Assembly: GCA_025349905.2 (NCBI GenBank) | Contig: MU624751.1 | Span: forward strand, 1-26,366 | DNA: 26,366 nucleotides | Reading direction: 5' to 3' | DNA from: Blastocladiella britannica | Taxonomy: Eukaryota > Blastocladiomycota > Blastocladiomycetes > Blastocladiales > Blastocladiaceae | Part shown: positions 8,704-18,827 of the stretch, one piece after another | How the letters are laid out: every line of letters begins with the position of its first letter | Numbering within the stretch: position 1 is the stretch's first letter | Notes under the pieces: model-generated | The model's database searches: none | What the model was told of the DNA's origin: nothing | The model's input: the letters and a program-made list of their open reading frames with translations, nothing else | Made by a program: the position numbers and the translations under genes

Positions 8704-11432
8704 ATGGGCTTCTTTGACTTTGGCAGAAAGAAAAAGGACCGCATCGTTGTCGGCGGCCCTCCAGTGGCCCCGACCGGTGTCACAGACCAGACGGTGGTGG
8801 GCCGCCTGACGCTGACTCAGCAGCAACAGCAGCAGCAGCAGCACCAGCAACAACAATATCACCAACAACAGTACGCGGCGCCTCCCTCCACCAGCGGCCC
8901 TTCGACTCCCACGTCACCCCACACCTCCGCAGCCGACATGTACGCGGCGTCGTCGCAGTACGCGCAGTCGCACAACCCGGCAGTGTACTCCCCCTTGGGC
9001 CAGCCAATGGGCCAGCCGGCGTCGCCACTGCAGCCTCCTTTGGCCGGCGGCGCGTACGTGGGTGGTCCCGCCGGTGGGGCAGCCCCCAACTCGGGGTTTC
9101 CATACGCAATGGCGCCCGACTCGCGTGCGCCGTCCATGCACGGGTCCACCGGAAGTACCGACTGGCAGCACGAGCTGTACCAGGCGCTACCGGCCATGCC
9201 CATGATGCAGCCGGCGCTCGCGTCGCGTGTCACCGGCGCTCCTGGGTACCCGAGCGCGCCACAGCCGACCGTGCTCACCCACAGCACGGGAGACTCGGGC
9301 CGTACCGCATTCCAGGGCCCGTCCGGTGGGTCCATGTCGGCCGTCAACCCGGTCGTCACCAACTCGGACTCGGACGTGCCCAAGTGCAAGTACCTGGTGG
9401 GCATTGACTTTGGCACCACCCAGACCGGGTTTGGCTTTATTCGCACCACCAACAAGGCCAATCCCAACCCCGAGATCATTTGTACGTTGCTCGTCGTTTT
9501 TTGTTTGTTCGCGGTTTGGTTTTTGTGACCGCCTCGACGAACACTCGCCATTCATCAAAACACCGTCACTCACCGCCAAAAAAAAATCGACATAGCCAAC
9601 GAAATCTGGGACATGCAGCCGCAGGGTATTTTCTCGGCCAAGACCCCGACCGTGCTGGCCTACAACATCCACGACCGCAACCTCAAGGCCTTCTCGTGGG
9701 CGGCGCGTGCCCAGGGCGCCGACATGCAGTACGAGCGCATTGAGCGCATCAAGCTCGCGCTCGAGGAGTCGATTCCCATCAACGAGCGGCCCACGCTTCC
9801 GGCCGATCTCGACCCCGTGCGCATCATCGCCGATTTCCTGTACTGGATCCACGAGAACATGATGAGCAAGATCAAGCAGCGGTACCCGATGGACAAGGAT
9901 CTGACCCACAAGGACTTTTTGTACTGCTTTACTGGTATATGTTTATCTTTTGTTACTTAGCTTGGTTTTGGTGGCTTACCGAGAGAAAAAAAAACAATAG
10001 TTCCTGTGGGATGGTCCCAAACCGCTCACCAGTCGATCCGCCGCGCCGCCGCCATCGCCGGTCTGCTGGCTGACGAAAACTCGACCCACTTGATCTTTGT
10101 GTACGAACCCGAGGCCGCCGCGCTGTCGTGCGTACACGAGTCAGACATTGACATTGAGGCCAACTCCAAGCTGCTGGTGGTGGACTGCGGCGGCGGCACC
10201 GTCGATTGGTTCCTGGCGCAGCTTGACGAGAACCGCGACTTGGAGGAGCTGACCATGTCGGACGGCAAGTTCCTGGGCGCCTCCCGCGTCGACACGTTGT
10301 TCTGGAACCTGCTTCGCGAGTACGTTTTTTTTACCTTTTTTTTGCTTTTAAGAAATAGGTGCTGACAAGAAAAAAATTCAACAGAAAAATCGGCCTCATC
10401 GCATTCGAGAAATTCAAGACCCAGGGCGAGTTCCGACACTACTTTAACGAGATGGAGTGGAAGTGGGAGTTTTTCAAGCGCCAATTCAACGGCCGCATGA
10501 CCAACGCGTTCCTGATCCAGGTGCCGCAGCCGCTGCTGGCGATCATGCAAGAGTCCAAGCTGGCCAAGCTCGACAATGGCGACATTCGGCTGACGGAGAA
10601 CGAGGTGCGGGCGCTGTTTGACCCGGTGATTGACGAGATCATCATTGGCACCCGCAACCAGCTGCGACAGGCGCTCAGCCAGGGCGTGCTCAAGGTCAAC
10701 TACCTGTACGTTGTGGGCGGGTTTGGATGCAACCCGTACGTGCGCGCGCGCGTCACCGAGGACCCGGAAGTGAAAGCCATGATCGACTACCCGATGCTGC
10801 CGCGGCGGCCCGAGGCAGCGGTGCTTCGCGGCGCCGTGTGGTGTGCGCTCAACCACCAGAACATCAAGTCGCGCAAAGCCCGCCGCACCGTCGGCATCGG
10901 ACTCTTGCGCCGGTACGACCCGGCCCGCGACGACGTGTCGGAAATCACCACCACCGACCCGGACAACCCGTCCGACCTCAGCAAAGCCTACGTGCCCAAG
11001 TCGGTGTATGTGTTTGTGTCCAAGGGCCAGACCATCTCGTTCAACGGCGTGCACCGCCGCAGCGGGTTCCGGTGCAAGACCACCGACCAGTCGCAGGTGG
11101 ACGTGTGTATTTGGGGATCGGACAAGGTCGCGCGGGCCGGTGGCCGTTTGGACTCGTCCGAGTGCGAGCCGTTGGGCAACATGCAGGTGGTCGCGCAGCC
11201 TTCCAACACGGGCCTCCCGCGGTCGTTCACGATCCAGATCGCGTACGGCCGGGTCGAGATCTCGGTGCGCGTGATTGACGAGGCCACGGGCGAGTCGTGG
11301 TGCCGGTTCTTGAACCACGGCCACTTCAAGTACGTTTTGTCTTTGTTTTTGTTTCTTTGGTGCTGTCACTGATCCATGATGTTTTGTTTATTTAGCATCC
11401 AATCGGCCATTGGCGGTCCAACTCGGTCGTGA
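8704..11432 (+). CDS. HSPA12-type Hsp70 ATPase-domain protein with Gln-rich N-terminus
   Basis: Divergent Hsp70 of the HSPA12A/B group: an actin-fold ATPase without the usual substrate-binding domain. Exons: 8704-9481, 9596-9934, 10001-10319, 10385-11329, 11396-11432, about 805 residues. The N-terminal 220 residues are low in complexity: a basic start (MGFFDFGRKKKDR), a Gln/His run (DNA 8818-8870), then Ser/Pro/Gly/Ala-rich sequence. The ATPase core follows with phosphate-1 GIDFGTTQTGFGF (about 231), phosphate-2 VVDCGGGTVDWFL (about 431) and the adenosine motif VVGGFGCNPYV (about 587). The region after the core (VPKSVYVFVSKGQTISF and onward) fits the C-terminal part of HSPA12 proteins. The last exon adds only twelve residues. 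No ER signal or EEVD tail is present, so a cytosolic location is likely. Cellular role unknown. Confidence 0.9.
8818..8872 (+). repeat. CAG/CAA Gln-coding run
   Basis: Mixed CAG and CAA codons, broken by His and Tyr codons, encode a poly-Gln/His tract in the N-terminal extension of the HSPA12-type protein. Confidence 0.85.
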
Positions 11433-11599
11433 AAGAGATTGGTTCCTTTTGCATTGTGTCCCCTCCCCTTTTTGTTTTCCCTAATAGATCGCCTCCTCCT
11501 CGTACCCTCATCCCTACTCTCGCTTCGGAATGATTGTTGTGGGTGATGATGTCGCTCGGCTCTTTGCCGAAATCCGAATTCAGTTGCTTCAAAAAAATC

Positions 11600-14500
11600 A
11601 TGGCCCGAAAACTTAAAGCCTTGGTCAAGCAGACCGATGACGATCCAGCATCGTTCCTGGCGTCGGCCCTGTCGTCGCCCGCGGTACTGGTCGTGGATAT
11701 GGACGCGTCGACCCATGCCAGTAACAACGCGATACCTGGTAGCGGCCACCACCAATGGCACCGGCTTCTGGTCCCGAGCACGGCGCTCGACGGTAATAAC
11801 GCGGACACTACCACCAATAACCTGACGCTGGCGGTGCCACGCACATTGCTGGCGGCACTGGGCATGCCTGGCCGCCTGTGGCGCACGACCGCGCGTGTGG
11901 AGCTCGGAGGTGACGACAGCGCGGCGTCCGTGCCGGAACTCGACGCAGTAGTTATTGGCGTGGACCCCGATCAGTATGCGATTGCGCGTCCCGAAGGTAC
12001 TAGTTTTGTCCATTGTGTCCTCGGCATCATTTGGTTCAAAACCATTTTATCGTTTAGACGTACACGCAGAACGCGTTGGCACCCTCGCCACGTGCGGGAT
12101 CGGGTCAGTGATGGCGACGGGCGCCTGGATGCAGGGCCGCATTGCGCCGTCGACCCGCGTGGTCCTTGTGCCTTCCCCTTCTTCTCCTACGTCGCAACCG
12201 AATGGAGCGCCAAAAGAAACCTACTGGACAACAGCCCCTCTGCCGTCCGACACGTCGCGGAGCCTGCTGTGGTCGGCATGTCTTGATGGCGGGTACGACG
12301 GGACCGTGGTCGCTGATGCGCGCACGCTCACCACTGCCACCACCAACGGAGGAGTAGTCATTTACAACCAAAATGAGCTTAGCGGTGGAAAAAACGCGCT
12401 TGCAGTGCGCGTTCCGGCAGCTGCTCTGGCGGCCATGGGCGTTCAATCTGGCACACTTGTCCTCGCAAAGGTGAGCGGCAGTCACAAGGCGGCGGTGCAA
12501 CCACGGATCTTGCGCGTGCAGCGGTCTCCAGCGGACAACGAGGATGATGACAAGTCCGGACCGATCGCCATTTCGGCCACCGCCGCCCACCTACTCGACC
12601 TTTCACCGCCCTGGACTCAAACAGGCACCCCTCGATCGGACACCCTGCTGCACCTAACCCCGCTCCTACGTGACCGCATGCCCACTGCCGCCGCGACCGT
12701 GCACTTGACGGTCGCGTGGTCGCCCGTGGCGGCGACGGTGGCGGTGGCCGATGCGAGCAGCCTAGCGCTGGCGAAGTGGGCGCGGACCATGCCTGTGGTG
12801 CGTGTCGGGGACCGAGTGCGCGTGCGAGTCCCTGCGGCCGCCGTGCACTTGGCGCGGGTGGCTCGGCACTCGGGCGTGTCGGTGGCGGACCTGAACGGCC
12901 ACGATGAGGATTTCTCGGAAGCCGGTTCCGAGGACGACGACATTCGCGAAGCCGCGTCGGCGCAGCAGGTGCCGGCATCTGGCGCTTGGACCGTGTGGTA
13001 CATTGTCACGCGCATTGATCCGGTTGCTGCGGAGGCGATTGATACCGCTACTGCCAATCCAGTACCAGCACCAGTAATAGCTACCATAGCGGGCTGCGAA
13101 GACGACAACAAGGGTGTCAGTAGCGCAGAGATCGATGCCGCTCTGGCCTGCACGTTATCCGTCACATCAGCCACGCGCATCGTACAAGACGGCGGTGCCG
13201 TGGCAGCGCGGCTCCCGGCACCCGCCCACGTTCCCGGCCGCCGGCCATGCGTCGCCGGCCACCCGATCGTGTCGCTTCTGACCCGGCTCGCGTCGCCCTC
13301 TGCTGCAACGGCCGCAGCAGCAGTAGCAGTGCTGGTGATTGGCGCGTCGGGCGTCGGCAAGCACATGCTAGTCCGTGCGGGCGCCGCGGCAGCTGGATGC
13401 GTGGTGGTAGCGACCGATGCGACCGAGTGGCCGCGGGACGCGCGCGGGGTCGCCGAGACTGCGGCCGCGTGGCGCCGGCGCCACTGGTCGGGGACTGCCG
13501 CACTGGCAGCCGATCCGTTACGTCGCGGCCCGCCCGTGGTCCTGATGGTGGGAAACCTCGACGTGTGGGCCAAAGGAACGCAACCCGCAGCGCGCGCGGC
13601 GCTGGCACTGGCTCTGTGGCCGCCATCATCGTCCGAAACTGAGCAAAAGGGCAAAACGGAAGAAAAAGGCGCGGTCGCGGTTGTGATCGCGCTGGCATCG
13701 GCGGCCGACCGCGTGCCGGCAGACTTGCGGCGCGGTATCGCGTTCACCGAGACGGTGGCGCCACCGGACCACGCGGCCCGCTCGGCTATCGTGGCGTACA
13801 TGGCGGCTGCGAACCACGGCGCGGCGGTGGCGGTCCGCGGGTCGGATGTCGCCGCGCACACGTCGGCGCTGACGGCGCGCGACCTGGAGCGGCTGGTGGC
13901 CACGGCGCTTGCTCCACCACACATGGCGCTGACCCCCGATCGGGCGCTCACGTGGCCCGCAGTATCAGCGGCGCTCGAGTCAGTGCGCGCGCACGCCGCC
14001 AGTGTCCTGGGCACCCCACGGATCCCCGCAGTGGCATGGGCCGATGTGGGCGGCCTGGCGCACGTCAAACGCGAGATCCTGGCCACCGTGCAGCTTCCCT
14101 TACAGCGGCCCGACCTGTTTGCGTCAGGCCTTAAGCGGCGGTCGGGCGTGCTGCTGTACGGCCCACCCGGAACGGGCAAGACCATGGTGGCCAAAGCGGT
14201 GGCGACCGAGTGCGCGCTCAACTTCTTGTCGGTGAAGGGACCCGAACTCATCAACATGTACGTGGGAGAGTCCGAGGCCAACGTGCGCCGGATCTTTACC
14301 CGTGCCCGTGCGGCCGCACCCGCTATCATCTTCTTTGACGAGCTCGACTCGGTGGCGCCGAAACGCGGAGATAAGGGTGACGCGGGTGGGGTCATGGACC
14401 GGATTGTCGCGCAGTTGCTGGCCGAGCTGGACGGTATGAGTACGAGCGGCGGTAGCACAGCGGGGCCGGTGTTTGTCATGGGCGCCACCAACCGGCCTGA

Positions 14501-15254
14501 CTTGCTGGACGAGGCGCTGCTGCGACCAGGGCGGTTCGACAAGCTCGTGTTCTTGGACGTGCCGCGCGACCACGACGCCCAGGCTACGGTGCTAAAGGCG
14601 CTCACGCGCAAGTTCCGGCTTGACCCGGACGTGGACTTAGCCCGCGTCGCTGCCGAGCACTTGCCGCTGACGCTCACGGGCGCCGATCTGTACGCGCTGG
14701 CGTCGGACGCGATGTTGGCGGCAGTGTCGCGGCACATTCGTGTTCGTGAAGCTCAGCAGCAGCAGGATCCAAAAGCAGTGGACGATGTCGAAGACGAGGA
14801 AGAGGAGGTGCTGGTGGTAACTGCGGACGATTTTGCCGCGGCAGCACGCGCACTGGTGCCCAGCGTGTCGGCGGGCGAGCTCGCGCACTACCGGACGCTT
14901 GAGGCGCAGTTCTCTGCTGCTTCTTCCGCCGCGTCGACGACAGCTGATCCAGCTCACATGTCGGATCCCACCACGACGATCTTGAGCGCTGCGAGCTCGA
15001 CCGATGGGATGGTGCTGGATCTTCCGGGATCCGTGCCATTTGCTTCAGTGACTGCTGCTTCACCGGCGGTTTTGTCATTGTCGTCAACATCTTCCCTGCT
15101 GTCGTCATCGTCGTCGTCGGATACGATCATTCGCAGCGGCAGTGGTGGTGCAGTGGTGGAAGAGGAGGCACGGTCGTCGGCTACCGTTCGGCCCAAGGGG
15201 AAGGGTAAAGGCCGACCGAGGAAGCAGGCGTCGAGGGAGTCGCTCGTGCAATGA
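11600..15254 (+). CDS. PEX6: PEX6, peroxisomal AAA ATPase
   Basis: Peroxin-6 forms a hetero-hexamer with Pex1 at the peroxisome and pulls the import receptor Pex5 out of the membrane. Exons 11600-11996 and 12058-15254 give about 1197 residues, within the family range. The N-terminal domains are diverged. D1 (from about residue 550) has a Walker A-like GASGVGKH with His in place of Ser/Thr and no clear DE Walker B, as expected for a degenerate first ring. D2 is strongly conserved: [23 protein letters not shown] (about 833), [33 protein letters not shown] (about 889), [27 protein letters not shown] and [10 protein letters not shown] Ser-rich tail ends in a basic stretch ([12 protein letters not shown]). 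An in-frame ATG pair at about 11546-11551 could add some 17 residues; I chose 11600 because it begins a basic MARKLK N-terminus after an A-rich leader. Confidence 0.95.
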
Positions 15255-15303
15255 TGAGGTCTCTCTTTCATGCTGTGATCAACCAAAAAATCAAAAACCA
15301 AAC

Positions 15304-18300
15304 ATGACCGATAAAGGTAAAGGTCGGCGCACCTCCAGGAGCTCGAGCAGCGCACCTACTGAGGCCCAGCCGGACCGCGAGCCGACGCCGGCGAAATCGA
15401 GGAGGGAGTCGCAATTCACGATCCAGCTTCCCTCGCGCCCGTCCACCACCAGTGCGTTTTCATCTACGCTTGACACTTTTGTATTGGCTTTTATCCTCAA
15501 TAAAAACATACGTGGGCAGCCCCCGGCGCCTCGCAGCCCAGCCAGATCCAAAAACCGAGCACCACCACCGCCATCGCCCGTCGGAGTGCGCCGACGATCG
15601 TTCTCAATGTGGAGGTAGCTCCAGCAAAGGCAACAACAGTGCCGCCGGCAAAGGCAACGGCAGCGCCAGTCAAGGCCGCAAAGGCTCCTGCTGCTGCTGC
15701 TGCTGCTGCTACTGCCGTAGCACCCAGTGCGCTCCCGGCCCCAAAACCTACCAAAGCAGCCGCGGCACCCACTGTTGCCGCTGCCCCGGCCCCCACAGCG
15801 CCGCCCGTGTCGGCAGCTAAACTCCCGATCGATACGAAAGGATCGCCGCGCACGCCCTCGGCACCGTCGTCGACGTCGAAACGGTCCCGTCTCTCTGCTT
15901 CTGCCAACGGGGGGGCGGCCACGGCCCATTACCCAGAGGAAATCACCCAACTGCTGACCCAAGCCAAGTCCGCGGACGGCGCAACCGCGCTCTCGGACTC
16001 GAACCTGTACCTGGTGCTGCTGATGCACAACTGGCAGTACGGGTCGCTGGGCAGGACCCCGTCCACTACCATTGCGCGCAACTGTTACCGGGTGCTCAAG
16101 GAGCGGCACCTGGAGACCCCTCCCCCGACACTGGAAGGCGGAAAAGTCACAGAGGACGCGGACGTGAAGCGCGCGGCCAAGATCGCGGAGATTGAGGCGC
16201 ATCGGGGGCCGTCGGGTGCGTCGTCCGCGTCGACGGCCAAAGCTGCCACGAAATCACGGGCGACGGCCACCAAAAACAAGACGGCCACTGCTCTTGCGGC
16301 GCCGGCGAGCGCTTTGGCTCCCGCTCCGGTTCCCGCTCCTGCTCTGGCGGCGGCAGCTCCAGTGGCAGCCCCAAAGGTAGCTCCAGTTGCCACTGCGGTC
16401 ATTGGCGAGAGTCTGATCCCGCTTCCGTCTTCGTCAGGGCTGGGGGGTGCGGTCAAGCGCACGCGTAGCCAAATTCCGGCGCACCAGCGCGCCCAAGTCC
16501 CGCCGCCGCCGTCGATCGACATGCAGTCCTACGTTGCTCAGGCGATCACCATTTCGAGTTCGACAGAGTCGGACGACGACGAAAAGGAAGACGAGCTTAT
16601 TGCGGTACGTGTCATTTTTATTTGCACTTGCACTCGTTCTTGGACTCAATACTTTTAATCTTATTTAGGCCCCGACACCAGCGTCGAAATCGGCCACGAT
16701 CAAGTTGCCGACTAGGGCTGCGCAATCGCCGCCAACAAAACGCCGCAAGCTCGATTCCGATGCCACCACACCTACCTCCACAGTACTATCGCCTCCTCCA
16801 TCCCAGGCGACCACTGCAGCTGCCAGCGCCAATCGACAACCAACACCTTCGCCGAGAAAAGACACCCCACCGTCGATCGTGCAGGAGAGGCCGGCACCGC
16901 CGCCCTCGGCCCCGACTCCGGCCCGTCCCACCACCACCGCCGCCGCCACTCCCGCTGTCGCCTCTCGGACCCTACCCAGCGCTGCTCTGGCTACTCCTAT
17001 TGCCAATGCTTCGGCGCCGCAGCGGTACATGGTGACGCCCGACGCATTCATGCAGACCCACATCGCCTTCCCCTCTCCCGCGACCGCCAACGGGGCCGTC
17101 AAGCAGAGCCAGGTCAAGGCGTTCCTGGACGAGCGGTTCTCGGAATTTGCGGAACTTATTTCCAACAACTTCAATCTTATGTCCCGGTCGCAGGAGGCGA
17201 CGGTCCGCAGCGCGCAGTTGCACACCACCGCCCAGTTGGCATCAGTCCGCGACGCCGTCGACGCCATTGTGCGAGTGCTCGCGACGGTGCCGGAAGCGGC
17301 CGCAGCGTTGAACCGGGAGCCGGCGTTGCGGGCCAGCTTGCGCGCGGCGGGGGTTACAATCAGTGCGGCCACCACTACCGCTACCATTACGGCACGGCCA
17401 GCACTCCATCATCGCTCCACATCGCCGCCGCCGAAAGCAGCAGCAGCCACATCGGCAGCGACGATGATGCCGTCGGCGTTTGTTGGGAGCAAGAGTCCGC
17501 GAGTGCCGGCCACAGGAACCCGGCAAGCGGTGACGGCGCCAGTGTCCATCCCGCCGACCGCTGGAGCCGCTGTGCATGCCACGGGACTGCAGCCGGCGTC
17601 GTCCTCGTCACCGTCATCGCCGCCGCAGCGGCTCACACCATTGACTCCAGCGGCACGCGTCCCACGCCAGCAGCTCGCGGCGCAGTTCTCGCCCACGTAC
17701 ATGCACGAGGTCGTGCAAGCGGCGACCACCGGGCACCAGCACCCCGCCACATCGAAAGCAGCGTCCACGGCTGCGACAGCAGCAGCTGTCACAAGTCCGT
17801 CCGCAGCGGCGGCGACTGCTGCTATTGCCTCCACCACCCCCAAAAAGTTGTCCAAGCTCAAGTCTCCTCCGCCAGCAGCGGCGGTCGTTGTCCCCAGTAA
17901 AGCAAGCGATGCGGGGTCACCCGTCCTCGGATGCATCAAGCCCACGCCTCCGAGCCAGCGCCAGCGCCCGCAATCGCCGCCGCCGCAACAAACCAAAGGG
18001 GCGGGGACTGCCGCCTCGCCCATCATGTTAGTGTCGCCAAGTTCTGTCAAGTCCGCGTCCTCTCCATTGGCCTCCCCTATTAAAACCGGTCGGTCTCCGC
18101 TGCCGCCGCCGGCGGTGGTCACAATGGTAATGTCGTCGGCGCCGTCGTCGCCCACGTCGCCGACGCGTCACCGGTCCCAAAGCGTCTCTCCCGCTCCGTC
18201 CATCACGCCCCGAGGTGGCGTTGGAGGCGGTGGCTTCAACGCCGGCCAGTCCCCGCTGTTCACTCCCGTTGCCTCGCCGCCGCTAACCACCGCCACCATC

Positions 18301-18705
18301 TCCACCTCGGCTGCCGCGGCGATGAGTGGGCTGCCAGCACTACCGGCGCTGACGGCCACGACCACGACCACCACCACCACCACGGTATCTGCATCGGCGT
18401 CGGCCACCTCGTCGCCGTCTATGCGGTTGTCGATCTCGCGGCTGGGCAGCGGGCTCGTCGATTCGTCCGCGATCAAGCTAGGATCGGTCGCGGTGCCGAC
18501 GCCGCCGTCAGCGTCGGTCTCGTTTGGATTTGGCGCGTCAATTGCGACCAGTCCCTCCCGGACCACCAGTCCGAAGTCTACTGCTGCTGGCGGTTCGTCG
18601 TCTGTGCTGCCGCCGACCCCGCCGACGCTGTTCAACAACGGCAATGACGACGACGAGGACGCGGATGACGAGGTGGAAGACCGGATGGACGTGGACGGCG
18701 AGTAA
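15304..18705 (+). CDS. Large low-complexity probable nuclear protein, family not recognised
   Basis: Exons 15304-15451, 15520-16604 and 16669-18705 join in phase to give about 1089 residues. The start is basic and Ser-rich (MTDKGKGRRTSRSSSS). Most of the protein is Ala/Pro/Ser/Thr-rich and probably disordered. Two parts look folded: about residues 186-246, containing NLYLVLLMHNWQYGSLGRTP and a basic helix, and about 530-630, a helical stretch beginning MVTPDAFMQTHIAF with QVKAFLDERFSEFAEL. A classical nuclear localisation motif, TKRRKLDSD, lies near residue 435. The C-terminus is acidic (DDDEDADDEVEDRMDVDGE). This composition suggests a chromatin or transcription protein, but that is inference. 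It starts 49 bases after the PEX6 stop and is convergent with the next gene. Confidence 0.75.
15688..15716 (+). repeat. GCT Ala-coding run
   Basis: About eight consecutive CTG/GCT units encode a poly-Ala tract in the large low-complexity protein. On the other strand the unit reads as AGC. Confidence 0.8.
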
Positions 18706-18827
18706 AGAGAGGACCACCTCCAGGTATCTCCTCCTCTATTTATTTTGTTTTCCCTTTTTTTCGTCCTGGGAGACCCGTTTTTCTTTGGTATCAATGGAAG
18801 GGAGACTTGTTTATTCTATTGTGCGCG
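18706..18827. other. Intergenic region between convergent genes
   Basis: 122 bases between two facing stop codons, so both transcripts end here. It is T-rich on the plus strand (for example TATTTATTTTGTTTTCC and a TTTTTTT run near 18755). No hairpin is evident. Confidence 0.5.

Noticed and set aside
10026..11369. 447-residue minus-strand frame
   Set aside because: Antisense to the HSPA12-type exons. It crosses their introns without any domain resemblance.
12617..14737. 706-residue open frame on the minus strand
   Set aside because: It lies wholly antisense to the conserved PEX6 exon. GC-rich codons keep the opposite strand open, and the translation is Ser/Ala/Arg-rich with no family pattern.
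16705..17387. 240-residue minus-strand frame rich in Ala/Val
   Set aside because: Antisense to the third exon of the large low-complexity protein; created by GC-rich Ala/Pro codons.
18168..18794. 208-residue minus-strand frame with poly-Val
   Set aside because: Reverse reading of Thr/Ser-coding repeats in the large protein.
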